64,000 nucleotides of DNA from Oceanospirillum linum (GCF_001995095.2 NZ_MTSD02000005.1:62001-126000); one strand, 5' to 3'. Shown: positions 53,546 to 62,723, numbered from the stretch's first letter. Notes: a model not told the origin generated them from the sequence alone. Numbers and translations: made by a program.

Positions 53546-54499
53546 TTAGTGTTGTCGGCGACCGGCCAGATAACTGGCCAGCAGAATCAGTCCACCACCT
53601 ATTATCTGGATACTGCTCAGGCTTTCGCCGAGCCAGATGATGGCGAACAGTGCACCGAAAGCGGGTTCTGATCCGGTCAGTAGTGCGACCCGGGATGAAC
53701 TGGTGTGACGCACACCATAGTTCTGGGCAAACAGTGCAAACAGAGTACAGAAGAAGGCCAGGTAAAAAGCTGCCAACCAGAAGGTTACCGACTGAGGGAT
53801 CAGCTGAGTTACCGGATCGTCGCTGAAGGCAAAAATGATCAGTGCGCCCACGGCCACCACATTGGATTGAATACTGGTGGTGCTGATGGCTGACAGTGCG
53901 CTGTTTTTTGATAAACGTTCAGTGGTGACGACCATAACTGCCCGTAAAAATGCGGCCAAAAGAATCAAAAGATCGCCCTGATTTAAGCTAAAGCTGCTAT
54001 CAGGGGTTCCCTCATGACCGGTTTGCGTCAGCAGGTACACCCCAAAGAGTGACAGTAAAGCACAGCCAAGAATCAGAGGCTCAGGGCGCTGATGTTTGAC
54101 GATGGCCTCAATAAAGGGTGTTATCAGGATACAAAGGCTGATCAGAAAGGCGGCTCGGGAAGCACTGGTATGAAAGATACCATAGGTTTCTGCCAGAAAA
54201 ATTGCCAGTAAAATCAGTCCAGTAGGTAGAGCCCGATAGAAATCTCCTGTTCTGCCCTGGTGCATCTCCCGCAAAAACATCGGTAACAACATTACCGAGG
54301 TCAGACTGAACCGGATAGCGATAAAGGCCAGGGCACTGGTGAAGACCAGAGCTTCTTTTGTGACGCCATAGCTGGTCCCCCAAAAAAAAGCCACCAAAAG
54401 CAGCGAAAACTCAGGAATCGGCAGACGGCCTTGATACTGATTCAGGCCTTGACGATTCAGTCGAAGACCTAAGGTTAAACGAGAGCTTTCAGTTTGCAT
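53546..54499 (-). CDS. EamA/DMT family permease
   Basis: A 317-aa inner-membrane protein with two EamA repeats of five helices each. SLLLVAFFWGTSYGVTKEALVF near residue 30 and the second-repeat GSEPAFGALFAIIWLGESLSSIQIIGGGLILLASYLAG at the end are typical. It starts most likely at ATG 54499; the frame extends to 54559 but those residues are charged and lack support. It stands head to head with a LysR gene 155 bp away, which probably controls it. Substrate unknown. Confidence 0.9.
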   Translation of the reverse strand: MQTESSRLTLGLRLNRQGLNQYQGRLPIPEFSLLLVAFFWGTSYGVTKEALVFTSALAFIAIRFSLTSVMLLPMFLREMHQGRTGDFYRALPTGLILLAIFLAETYGIFHTSASRAAFLISLCILITPFIEAIVKHQRPEPLILGCALLSLFGVYLLTQTGHEGTPDSSFSLNQGDLLILLAAFLRAVMVVTTERLSKNSALSAISTTSIQSNVVAVGALIIFAFSDDPVTQLIPQSVTFWLAAFYLAFFCTLFALFAQNYGVRHTSSSRVALLTGSEPAFGALFAIIWLGESLSSIQIIGGGLILLASYLAGRRQH

Positions 54500-54654
54500 A
54501 AGGGGCCTGTTTCTGATGAATGCTGAGGTGCTTGTCAGGTATTTCTGTCTTCGCCACAAGGGGTGATAAACAGCGCTGTTTGTTTATGGGGGAGCATGCT
54601 AACTTTAAACTTTTAGCATGATAATCACCCATTAATTCAAAAGACTTGTGACTC

Positions 54655-55569
54655 ATGGACACAAATAAATTGATTCCTCTGTTGCCGGATATGGCTGCCT
54701 ATGTGGCTGTAGTGGAAACCGGAAGCTTTACCCGAGCCGCTGAAAAGTTGGGGATTACGCCATCAGGAGTCAGCCGTCAGGTCTCCCGCCTGGAAAAAGC
54801 CCTTTCTGCAGTTCTGATTGAGCGCACTACTCGCCGACAAACAACTACCCAGCTTGGGCGAGAAGTGTACGAGCAATGCCGTAATATGCTTGATAGTGCC
54901 CGTGAAGCTGTATCGGCCACAGAAAGCGAGGCGACGGAGGTACGTGGGCGCTTACGTATTGCCGTACCCAAAGCCTTTGCCCGTCAGGTATTGGAACCGC
55001 ATTTGAGGCAGTTTATGCGGCGATATCCGGCGATCTCGCTACATCTTCAGGTAACAGATCAGCGACTTGATCCTGGTTATCACGATGTGGATATTGTGTT
55101 TGTCGTGGCAGCAGAACCTCTCGGGCATCTGGTGAGCAAAAACATTGGCCCGGTTCGTTCAGTGCTTTGTGCCAGTCCTGACTACCTGCAACGCCGGGGG
55201 TGGCCGCAGCAACCAGTCGATCTGATGGCCCATGACTGCATTCCTCTGGGGTTATTTGAGCAGGATAATCACTGGTTGCTGACCCAGGGGGAGCGTAAAG
55301 AGAAGATCTCCGTCGATGGCCGATATCTGAATAACCATTCTGAAATGCGCTTACTGGCGGTAAAAGATGGTTTTGGCATCGGTATTTTCCCTGATTTTGT
55401 GGTAAGAAATGCACTTTCGGAAGGTGATGTCGTGGAGGTACTACCGGATTGGACTCTGCACAGCGATTTTCAGGGTGGTGTTTATATGCAGTATTTGCCC
55501 ATGCGCTTTATGCCGGGAAAAATCAGAGCTTTTATCGATTTTATTGTCGACCTTGATCTTCTGGTATAG
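54655..55569 (+). CDS. LysR family regulator, divergent from an EamA permease
   Basis: A 304-aa regulator with a helix-turn-helix at residues 14-70 (FTRAAEKLGITPSGVSRQVSRLEKALSAVLIERTTRRQ). The effector domain follows. It lies head to head with the permease gene at 53546, the usual setting for control of a divergent transporter. The target ligand is unknown. Confidence 0.92.
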   Translation: MDTNKLIPLLPDMAAYVAVVETGSFTRAAEKLGITPSGVSRQVSRLEKALSAVLIERTTRRQTTTQLGREVYEQCRNMLDSAREAVSATESEATEVRGRLRIAVPKAFARQVLEPHLRQFMRRYPAISLHLQVTDQRLDPGYHDVDIVFVVAAEPLGHLVSKNIGPVRSVLCASPDYLQRRGWPQQPVDLMAHDCIPLGLFEQDNHWLLTQGERKEKISVDGRYLNNHSEMRLLAVKDGFGIGIFPDFVVRNALSEGDVVEVLPDWTLHSDFQGGVYMQYLPMRFMPGKIRAFIDFIVDLDLLV

Positions 55570-55643
55570 CGCAAATCGCCCACAGGTAATGGGCATTGAC
55601 GAAAAGCCTGTAGGGCGGCTAGTGTGGAAGTCTGTATCGACCC

Positions 55644-55691
55644 CCAATACTATCAACTTCCAATACTATCAACCTCCAATACTATCGACTT
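55644..55691. repeat. Three tandem 16-bp repeats before the GFA gene
   Basis: CCAATACTATCAACTT, CCAATACTATCAACCT and CCAATACTATCGACTT follow each other without a gap at 55644-55659, 55660-55675 and 55676-55691. They end 19 bp before the GFA start, where a promoter or leader would lie. Confidence 0.9.
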
Positions 55692-55710
55692 CAGTACAAT
55701 AAAAAGGAAA

Positions 55711-56121
55711 ATGGCGATGACACAGCATTCAGGCTCCTGCCTTTGCGGTTCGGTAAAATATCAGCTAGACGGTGACTTTCATAACTTTTTTCTCTGCCAT
55801 TGCAGTTACTGTCAGAAAGACACGGGCAGCGCTCATGCGGCTAATCTGTTCAGCAAAGATGCCCAGCTGACATGGCTAAAGGGACAGGATAAGGTCACTT
55901 TCTACAATCTGCCGGAAACCCGTCATGGGCGCAGTTTTTGCAGTATCTGCGGCTCCCCTGTGCCCACAAGTTTAGGTGACGGTAAACTGGTGATGGTGCC
56001 TGCGGGGAGTATGGACACGCCGGTAACAATTAAGCCTACGGCTCATCTGTTTATCGCCAGTAAAGCCGACTGGGAAAAAGACCTGGATCAGGTGCAACGG
56101 TTTCAGGGTTATCCGGAGTGA
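55711..56121 (+). CDS. GFA family (glutathione-dependent formaldehyde-activating enzyme-like) protein
   Basis: A 136-aa protein with the zinc cysteines of the GFA fold: GSCLCGSVKY near residue 8, FLCHCSYCQKDTGSAH near 28 and FCSICGSPVP near 80. Family members include S-hydroxymethyl-glutathione synthase, but most are of unknown function. ATG 55711 follows AAAAGGAAA; the frame opens at 55624 and would read through the tandem repeats. Confidence 0.92.
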   Translation: MAMTQHSGSCLCGSVKYQLDGDFHNFFLCHCSYCQKDTGSAHAANLFSKDAQLTWLKGQDKVTFYNLPETRHGRSFCSICGSPVPTSLGDGKLVMVPAGSMDTPVTIKPTAHLFIASKADWEKDLDQVQRFQGYPE

Positions 56122-56184
56122 GTCCCTGAGTTGCACTCCTGATCTGGTTGCTCTGGAAAATAATACCCGTAACCCGAAATGCTT

Positions 56185-56219
56185 AAAGCCCTGGACTTCC
56201 GCCGTCACAGGGCTTTTTT
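56185..56219 (+). terminator. Terminator after the GFA gene
   Basis: AAGCCCTG and CAGGGCTT form an 8-bp stem with a 14-base loop, followed by six T. Confidence 0.88.
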
Positions 56220-56369
56220 GCATCTGATTTTAGGGACTGCTTTTTTAAGGCGGGTGCTGATTCATTTTTGTCAGGGTTTTTCTTGAACTATATGATATGG
56301 TTTGTATTCATTTTATAATGATTCATATATGTTTTGTATTTATTGGCCGCAAGTGGCCCGGAGTAATCA

Positions 56370-56615
56370 GTGGGTATCGTAAAAATCAGTGATGAGCTGC
56401 ACGACGAAGTGCGCAAAGCCAGCAGTACTATGGTGCGTTCAATTAATGCTCAGGCGGAATTTTGGATTAAGGTAGGGATGTTGGCAGAGATGAACCCAAC
56501 GCTAACCTTTACCGAGCTGATGCGGGAGCAGATGAAACAAGCTGAGCTGAGTGGTTTGATCTCTGAATCTGATGGGAGTAAAGCTGCTGCAGAGGAGGCC
56601 GGAGTCCATGAGTAA
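56370..56615 (+). CDS. ParD-like antitoxin-family protein
   Basis: An 81-aa protein of the ParD-like group: VKISDELHDEVRKASSTMVRSINAQAEFWIKVGMLAEMNPTLTF, a ribbon-helix-helix pattern. The start is GTG 56370; no strong ribosome site. No ParE-type toxin follows. Instead its end overlaps map by 8 bp. Such ParD-like proteins beside methionine aminopeptidase are seen in other bacteria as far as I remember. It may repress the pair by binding its own promoter. Confidence 0.85.
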   Translation: MGIVKISDELHDEVRKASSTMVRSINAQAEFWIKVGMLAEMNPTLTFTELMREQMKQAELSGLISESDGSKAAAEEAGVHE

Positions 56616-57402
56616 AATCAGTCTGAAATCCCCGGAAGAGCTGGCGCTGATGCGTGAGTCTGGCCGACTCTTGGCTAAGGTTTTTGCCCACCTGGATACT
56701 CAGGTGAAAGAGGGCGTGACGACCATGCAGATCAACGACTGGGTGGAGCACTATATCGTGGATGAGCTTAAAGCCCGCCCTGCCAGTAAAGGTCGGTATG
56801 GTTATCAGTACTCACTGAATACCTCGGTCAATGAAGTGGTCTGTCATGGGGTTCCATCGGATCATAAGCTGCTGAAATCCGGTGATATCGTCAACGTGGA
56901 TATCACTCTGGAGAAAAATGGGTTTATTGCCGATTCCAGTAAGATGTTCTGCATTGGATTTGTGACGCCGCTGGCGAAAAAGCTGGTGGAGAAAACCTAT
57001 GAGGCGATGTGGCAGGGTATTCATCAGGTTAAGCCCGGTGCCACCTTAGGTGATGTGGGTGCGGCGATTGAGCGCTTCGCCAAAGCAAATGGCTATTCTG
57101 TTGTACGGGATTACTGCGGTCACGGTATCGGCCGCGAGATGCATGAAGAGCCGGAAGTACTTCACTATGGTACTCCGGGAAAAGGTCTGACTCTGAAAGA
57201 AGGCATGACCTTTACCATAGAGCCTATGATCAATCAGGGTAAGGCAAAAATTAAGACTAAACGTGATGGGTGGACGGTGGTTACTGCAGATAAAAAACTT
57301 TCCGCCCAGTGGGAGCATACGATTGCAGTAACGGCAGACGGTTATGAAGTACTTACTTTAAGGGATGAGGAGCGGCAACATCACCCTGATGGCTTCAGAT
57401 AA
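56608..57402 (+). CDS. map: Type I methionine aminopeptidase
   Basis: A 264-aa enzyme that removes the first Met of new proteins. Metal ligands are present: Asp in NVDITLEKNGF near residue 97, Asp in IADSSKMFCIG near 108, His in GHGIGREMHEEP near 172, Glu in FTIEPMI near 205 and Glu in QWEHTIAVT near 236. The substrate His is in CHGVPSDH near 80. ATG 56608 follows GGAG and overlaps the ParD-like gene. This locus is not the usual rpsB neighbourhood, so it could be a second MetAP. Confidence 0.95.
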   Translation: MSKISLKSPEELALMRESGRLLAKVFAHLDTQVKEGVTTMQINDWVEHYIVDELKARPASKGRYGYQYSLNTSVNEVVCHGVPSDHKLLKSGDIVNVDITLEKNGFIADSSKMFCIGFVTPLAKKLVEKTYEAMWQGIHQVKPGATLGDVGAAIERFAKANGYSVVRDYCGHGIGREMHEEPEVLHYGTPGKGLTLKEGMTFTIEPMINQGKAKIKTKRDGWTVVTADKKLSAQWEHTIAVTADGYEVLTLRDEERQHHPDGFR

Positions 57403-57425
57403 GGCATTGATAAATGCAGATAAAG

Positions 57426-57451
57426 AAAGCGGCTTGATGGCCGCTTTTTTT
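57426..57451 (+). terminator. Terminator after map
   Basis: AAAGCGGC and GCCGCTTT form an 8-bp stem around TTGATG, followed by T residues. Confidence 0.92.
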
Positions 57452-57523
57452 ATACCTTTCATATGCCTGCATATGGGTAGTGTAAATATTGTAAATCCGA
57501 TAAGAATTTATAACGTTTGTTTT

Positions 57524-57538
57524 TGATAATCGTTATCA
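57524..57538 (+). promoter_or_regulatory. Fur box before the second TonB receptor
   Basis: TGATAATCGTTATCA is a near-perfect palindrome fitting the Fur consensus, about 90 bp before the receptor start. Confidence 0.9.
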
Positions 57539-57627
57539 TTGGAGTGCTTGAAGTTCAGGCTTCTGGATAATTAGCCGGCGAAGTCCGGTGTTGATAATGA
57601 CCCTTCTGTTCTTATTGGAGTTTTACT

Positions 57628-59556
57628 ATGCTTTCTGCGCTTTCTGTTGTCCGCAGGTCACTGCGACCGGGTTTTCGTTTAACCATTTTAGCTTCCTCTT
57701 TGGCGCTGGCCCACCAAGGCTCTGCTATGGCGGAAGAAGCAGGTTATTCGGATACCCTCATTGTCAGTGCTTCGGGAACTGAGCACACTCGTATGACCGC
57801 TCCTGCCTTTACCACCGTCATAGATGCCCAAGCGTTGCGGGATAATCCGGCACAAAGTGTAGCGGATCTTGTTGGCCGCAGTGCAGGTGTCAGCAATACC
57901 AAAGATAGTACAGGTCGTGATGAGATCCGTGTTCGAGGTATGGCGGGGAGTTATACATTGATTCTGGTGGATGGACGGCGTGTTTCCTCATCAAACGCCC
58001 TCTGGCGTGGCGGGGATTTTGATTTCAGCTCCATTCCCCGCTCAAGTATTGAGCGCATTGAGATTGTACGTGGCCCTATGTCATCTCTGTATGGTGCTGA
58101 CGCTATGGGTGGCGTGATTAACATTATTACTAAAAAAGGTGGTGGCGAGTGGCAAACCACCCTGGATGCCAGCTACGAAATGGTGACTTCCGGTGAAGAG
58201 GGCCAGGAGCTTCGCGCTAACCTGAACTCCTCTGGTGCCGTCAATGATGATGTTTATCTGCGCTTTAGTGCTGAGATCTATAACCGGGATGCCTGGTTCG
58301 AAGATAAAGAAGACAGTGTACCTGCCCAGGAAGAGAAAGAGGCACGGAATATCTCTGCTGGTGTTAGCTGGGATATTGATGACCAGCAGACTCTGGATGT
58401 TGATCTTGGTATTAACCGGGATGACCGACCCTATGCTGAGTACAGCGCTAACTCATTCCGTGAACAGAGTATTGAGCGCAATACCTTTGCGGTAGCCCAT
58501 AGAGGACGTTGGGACTGGGGGAGTAGCTATCTGTCCCTGAACCATGAAAGTGGTGAAATTGATGATTATAACAATCGATATACAGCCCCTGAACAACGTT
58601 ACCTGGAAGAGGAAAATACTAAGCTTGAGGGCCGAGCCAGCCTGAAGGTAGGAATAAACCAAGTCACTATGGGCACAGAATATCAGCATCAGCTGGTAAG
58701 TGATAAAGACTCCTTTGCTGAAACCGGAGAGAGCAAGGCAGATCAGATGGCTGTGTTTATAGAAGACCAGATCAGCCTGACCGATCAGCTAACCCTGACC
58801 CTGGGTGGCCGATACGACCACCATGAAGTTTACGGTGGAGAATTTACGCCCCGTGGTTTCGTTGTCTATCAGCTGAATGACAGTCTTTCTTTGAAAGGTG
58901 GCGTCAGTAAAGCCTATAAAGCTCCGGCACCTTATCAGCGGGTTGGGGAATACCAGATCGTTAGTTGTGGCGGTGGCTGCTTTATTACCGGTAATGATGA
59001 TATTGAGCCGGAGACCAGCCTGAATTATGAGCTGGGCGTTGAGGTACAGCAGAAACGTTTCCACCTGAGTGCTGTGGCGTTCAAGTCTGAGGTGGAAGAT
59101 ATGATTAACCGGAGTGCGAACGGTAGCGATTATATCTGGGAAAACCAGGATGAGGTTACGGTTGAAGGGATCGAGCTGCAAGGTTCAACCCACTTAACGG
59201 ATAGCCTGTCACTGGATGCCTCCTTCACTTACCTTAATACAGAGGATGGTGATGGGAATCCTCTGACTTATCGCCCGGAACAGAAGCTGGATGCGGGTGT
59301 TAACTGGAAAGCGACGGATAAGATAAGCAGTCGCCTTGGTGTGAGTTATCTTGGCGAGCAGTACAGCGATGCTACTACTAAACAGGATGCTTACACTCTG
59401 CTGGACCTGTCCGTTAATGCTCAGGTTAGTCAGGGACTGACAGTTCGTGGTGGCGTTAATAACCTGACAGATGTCAGCCTGGATGATGACGATGATAACT
59501 ACTACAGCAATATTGTCGCCCGGAGTCTCTATATCGGTGCCAGCTACGACTTCTGA
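57628..59556 (+). CDS. TonB-dependent receptor (CirA-like)
   Basis: A 642-aa outer-membrane receptor. A long signal region ends near residue 36 (GSAMAEEAG). DTLIVSASG is the TonB box region. Plug features are NPAQSVADLVGRSAGV and SIERIEIVRGPMSSLYGADAMGGVINIITKKGGG near residue 130-165. The barrel ends in YIGASYDF. The plug is very close to CirA-type catecholate receptors. A Fur box precedes it, and an exported Fes-type esterase follows, so a catecholate is the likely ligand. Confidence 0.94.
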   Translation: MLSALSVVRRSLRPGFRLTILASSLALAHQGSAMAEEAGYSDTLIVSASGTEHTRMTAPAFTTVIDAQALRDNPAQSVADLVGRSAGVSNTKDSTGRDEIRVRGMAGSYTLILVDGRRVSSSNALWRGGDFDFSSIPRSSIERIEIVRGPMSSLYGADAMGGVINIITKKGGGEWQTTLDASYEMVTSGEEGQELRANLNSSGAVNDDVYLRFSAEIYNRDAWFEDKEDSVPAQEEKEARNISAGVSWDIDDQQTLDVDLGINRDDRPYAEYSANSFREQSIERNTFAVAHRGRWDWGSSYLSLNHESGEIDDYNNRYTAPEQRYLEEENTKLEGRASLKVGINQVTMGTEYQHQLVSDKDSFAETGESKADQMAVFIEDQISLTDQLTLTLGGRYDHHEVYGGEFTPRGFVVYQLNDSLSLKGGVSKAYKAPAPYQRVGEYQIVSCGGGCFITGNDDIEPETSLNYELGVEVQQKRFHLSAVAFKSEVEDMINRSANGSDYIWENQDEVTVEGIELQGSTHLTDSLSLDASFTYLNTEDGDGNPLTYRPEQKLDAGVNWKATDKISSRLGVSYLGEQYSDATTKQDAYTLLDLSVNAQVSQGLTVRGGVNNLTDVSLDDDDDNYYSNIVARSLYIGASYDF

Positions 59557-59585
59557 TAGCAGGTACTAACCTATCTACTTATTTA

Positions 59586-59612
59586 GGGTTGCTGACTGGC
59601 AACCCGCTTTTC
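59586..59612 (+). terminator. Hairpin between receptor and esterase genes
   Basis: GGGTTGC and GCAACCC form a 7-bp perfect stem around TGACTG, followed by GCTTTTC. It may end part of the receptor message before the esterase. Confidence 0.75.
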
Positions 59613-59689
59613 TCCATATCCATTTTTGCTAGCGGTATAACTGAATTTGGTTAAGTCTATTACCGCTACAGAACACTTCGGGAAATATT

Positions 59690-61303
59690 ATGCTGAAGTT
59701 TATCCGGTCTCTTGTTCTACTGAATCTTATTTCATTTCAGGTTCTGGCTGAAACACCCTCTAACTCAATAGTGAAACCGGTCGTCGCCAGACTTCCTGTT
59801 AATGAGGCCTTTGTGCTTGAACAGTCTGCGGGGAAAGTGTTTCACCTGACGTTAGGGGAAGGTGAGTACCTTCGGGGGGATCTAAAAGCGGATCATCCTT
59901 TTGACGCTATCATTAGCATGGGGAACGGGCACGTTGTCCGTCAGGTAAGCCAGCCCCATAGCCGGGATGCCCGTATCTTTTTTCAGGCTAAAACAGAGGG
60001 AACTTACCAGCTCAGAATTGTTGCCGGAGTGCAGGAAACGACATTTAACCTGCGACTGAACTCCGTCCCACTCATGACTGAAGGCATCAAACCGACACCT
60101 GTGTTGATCTCGGATGCGATGCAGAACGCTTTTAAAGCTCTGCAACAGGGAGGAGCACCAGATGCTATCTGGCAACAGCTAACACGTAATGGAACGCCCC
60201 TGATTGAAACCCTTGAAGGTGTTAACGATAAACTGAGGGTTACTTTTCTATGGCGGGGAGCGAAAGAGCGGGTGTTGATGCTTGGGGCGCCAGGCTATAA
60301 CCATGACCCTCTCTATCGGCTTGGTGATTCGGATATCTGGTACAGAAGTTATGATCTGCCATCGGATACCCGTATAAGTTATCAGCTGGCACCGGATGTT
60401 CCTCAGGTCGCTGCAGGTGGGCGTGAGCAGAGGATAGCTATTCTGGCCACGGCGCAAAGGGACCCGGAAAACCCGAATCAGTGGGCACCGGATGGTGTTA
60501 CGGATATCTACGGCGTGAAATCCATACTGGAATTGAAGGATGCACCTTCAGATGATGCTCTGAAGGATCAGCAGTCCATCGAAAAGGTCGCAGAGTATGC
60601 CTTAGAAAGCCACAATTTAGGCAATACCCGGGCGGTGGATATCTGGGTATCAGAAGAGCTGAGACAGCTTGCACCGGGCAAGATGGTTCCGTTAGCTATT
60701 TTCTTTGATGGCAAGGCCTATCAGAGTAAAGTCCCAACCCCCCGGATTCTGCACAATCTTGTTGCGGAGAACAAGATTCCACCTTTGGTGGCCGTCTTTG
60801 TTAATAACCCCTCAAATTCTGCCCGGATAAAGGAGCTGCCCTGTAACCCAGATTTTGCTGACTTTATGGCAGAAGAGTTGCTGCCGTTTGTTCGACAAAA
60901 AACGGGATACCGTTTTAGTGCGGGTCAGACGTTGTTAGCGGGTTCCAGCTTTGGTGGACTGGCCTCAAGTTGCACTGCACTGCGTTACCCTGAACTATTT
61001 GGCAAAGTGCTGAGCTTATCCGGTTCTTACTGGTGGAGCCCTTCTGACTCTGACCGTCCTGAGTGGCTGCCTGCCCATTTTGCAGAGGTGGATAAAAAGC
61101 CGATTCAGTTCTATCTGAGTGCTGGTCGCTTTGAAACTAATTATGGTGAGAGTGGTATTTTGAGCTCCAATCGCCACTTTGAGCAGGTTCTCCGGCTTAA
61201 GGGGTACCTCGTTAAATTGGAAGAGTTTAGTTCGGGCCATGATTACTTTCACTGGCGGGCGACTTTGGACCGAGGGTTGATACATCTTCTGGGGAAGAGA
61301 TAG
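59690..61303 (+). CDS. Exported siderophore esterase of the Fes/IroE group
   Basis: A 537-aa exported esterase. The signal peptide ends at VLAE near residue 20. A domain of about 110 residues (EYLRGDLKADHPFDAII) resembles bacterial pre-peptidase-like sheets. Then comes the Fes N-terminal domain (VTFLWRGAKERVLMLG, DIWYRSYDLPSDTRISYQLAPD), then the hydrolase: Ser420 in GSSFGGLASS and His517 in SSGHDYFHWR. It probably cuts the tri-ester of enterobactin-like siderophores in the periplasm. The receptor lies just upstream. The start is ATG 59690. Confidence 0.9.
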   Translation: MLKFIRSLVLLNLISFQVLAETPSNSIVKPVVARLPVNEAFVLEQSAGKVFHLTLGEGEYLRGDLKADHPFDAIISMGNGHVVRQVSQPHSRDARIFFQAKTEGTYQLRIVAGVQETTFNLRLNSVPLMTEGIKPTPVLISDAMQNAFKALQQGGAPDAIWQQLTRNGTPLIETLEGVNDKLRVTFLWRGAKERVLMLGAPGYNHDPLYRLGDSDIWYRSYDLPSDTRISYQLAPDVPQVAAGGREQRIAILATAQRDPENPNQWAPDGVTDIYGVKSILELKDAPSDDALKDQQSIEKVAEYALESHNLGNTRAVDIWVSEELRQLAPGKMVPLAIFFDGKAYQSKVPTPRILHNLVAENKIPPLVAVFVNNPSNSARIKELPCNPDFADFMAEELLPFVRQKTGYRFSAGQTLLAGSSFGGLASSCTALRYPELFGKVLSLSGSYWWSPSDSDRPEWLPAHFAEVDKKPIQFYLSAGRFETNYGESGILSSNRHFEQVLRLKGYLVKLEEFSSGHDYFHWRATLDRGLIHLLGKR

Positions 61304-61374
61304 TAGGTGTCAGGCAGCATACAGTACAGGGCACTGAAAAGCGTTTCTCCCGGTGGCTGACAAGGGTTAGAAAA

Positions 61375-61400
61375 GAGGCTGGTTAAAGCAGCCTCGTTTT
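61375..61400 (+). terminator. Terminator after the esterase gene
   Basis: GAGGCTG and CAGCCTC form a 7-bp stem around GTTAAAG, followed by GTTTTAC. Confidence 0.85.
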
Positions 61401-61593
61401 ACTGTTGATCACATATTGTGATAAGAGGGGGAGACACTTGCCGCTTTATCGATGAAGGTAAGTTCTTTGCGTGCAGCCATGCAGGCTTTCCTTTTTGCAT
61501 AAAAACAACAAGATTACTGAATCTGGCTGGCTTCGGAGAGGCATGCTAGAATCCTTGCATTCCACAGAACCTTCTGAAAACTGATCCCATATC

Positions 61594-62451
61594 TTGAAGC
61601 CTGCAAACGAGTCGAATATTAAAATATCAGCCCCTGTTCTGGTGATGGACTCGGGTGTTGGCGGTTTGTCTATTGCTGCCCATATCCGTAAAACCTGCCC
61701 GGATACACCTCTGTTTTATCTGGCTGACAACGGGGCGTTTCCCTACGGTGATAAAGACGAAGGCTGGCTGGTGGATCGTGTGGTCAAGCTGGCGTACCAG
61801 TTGGTTAATCAATACCCAATCAAACTATTAGTTCTTGGGTGTAATACGGCAAGTACCGTGGTTTTGCCTGCACTTCGTAAGGCACTGTCAATTCCAGTTG
61901 TTGGGGTCGTACCTGCCATCAAGCCAGCGGCAGCTCTGAGTCTGAGTGGTCATATTGGTTTGCTGGCAACACCGGGAACGGTCAATCGTAGTTATACCGA
62001 TCAGCTGATCTCAGATCATGCTGCCCGCTGTCAGGTAACCCGGGTTGGGTCAACCGAGGTGGTTCGGCTTGCTGAAGATAAACTGGCCGGTATACCCGTT
62101 GATCTGACGAGGCTGAAGCAGGCGGTGTCACCCCTGTTTGAATCTGAGACGCTGGATACTGTTGTTCTGGGATGTACTCATTTCCCACTATTACGGGATG
62201 AGTTAGAAAAGATTCAGCCCCGTAATATCCATTGGGTTGATTCCGGCGCTGCCATCGCCCGTCGAGTTGCTATGCTGCTGAGCCAAACCCCAGCTCAATG
62301 TTTGGCTGGAAAGAACGCTGTTCAGAGTGATCTTCTGTTCCTGACCCAGGCGCTTTCGAAAGAGGCTTCTTTGATGAAATCCTTTCGACACAATGGTTTT
62401 TCCCAACTGGTGATATTAGAGCATGAGACGCACTGCTCTAGTGGCTTTTAA
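61594..62451 (+). CDS. murI: Glutamate racemase
   Basis: MurI makes D-glutamate for peptidoglycan. The 285-aa protein has the start motif VMDSGVGGLSIAAHIR near residue 18, Cys83 in VLGCNTAST and Cys194 in VLGCTHFPLL, the two catalytic thiols. YLADNGAFPYGDK near 43 is also conserved. The start TTG 61594 has no clear ribosome site, but the next Met is already in the DSGVGG motif, so an early non-ATG start is needed. It is a single gene. Confidence 0.94.
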   Translation: MKPANESNIKISAPVLVMDSGVGGLSIAAHIRKTCPDTPLFYLADNGAFPYGDKDEGWLVDRVVKLAYQLVNQYPIKLLVLGCNTASTVVLPALRKALSIPVVGVVPAIKPAAALSLSGHIGLLATPGTVNRSYTDQLISDHAARCQVTRVGSTEVVRLAEDKLAGIPVDLTRLKQAVSPLFESETLDTVVLGCTHFPLLRDELEKIQPRNIHWVDSGAAIARRVAMLLSQTPAQCLAGKNAVQSDLLFLTQALSKEASLMKSFRHNGFSQLVILEHETHCSSGF

Positions 62452-62661
62452 CGCTAAAGACGCTCCTGTTACCCCCCTGAGACATAAAGGCCCAGTTGCC
62501 CCTATTTTGCCCTAGCTTTGTCCCGAAATATTTTCCCTTAAGTGTATATTTGATTATTGGTTATTTTACCGGTATGTCTGGGATTATTTTACTTTCCGAT
62601 TAGGCGTACTTTTTGAATGGTTTTTCCCTATGAAATGTTAAAAAACCTGAAGGCTCTCGTA

Positions 62662-62701
62662 TTATTGCCCGTTATCAGGGTGACTTATTACCCATTATCA
62701 G
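62662..62701. repeat. Imperfect direct repeat of 17 bp
   Basis: TTATTGCCCGTTATCAG and TTATTACCCATTATCAG match at 15 of 17 bases with a period of 23. They lie just before a sigma-28-like -10 box. Confidence 0.75.
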
Positions 62702-62723
62702 AGCAACTACGATGAGCCGATAA
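62698..62723 (+). promoter_or_regulatory. Possible sigma-28-like promoter of the Cache chemoreceptor
   Basis: GCCGATAA (62716-62723) is an exact FliA -10 box, 89 bp before the chemoreceptor start. The upstream part (TCAG at 62698) matches the -35 consensus poorly, so this is weaker than the site at 5506. Confidence 0.45.

Noticed and set aside
56370-56615. Classic ParDE toxin-antitoxin module
   Set aside because: No ParE-like gene lies on either side; the partner is methionine aminopeptidase.
57496-57503. TCCGATAA before the second TonB receptor as a sigma-28 site
   Set aside because: The first base differs from the consensus and the only TAAA upstream is 9 bases away instead of 15.
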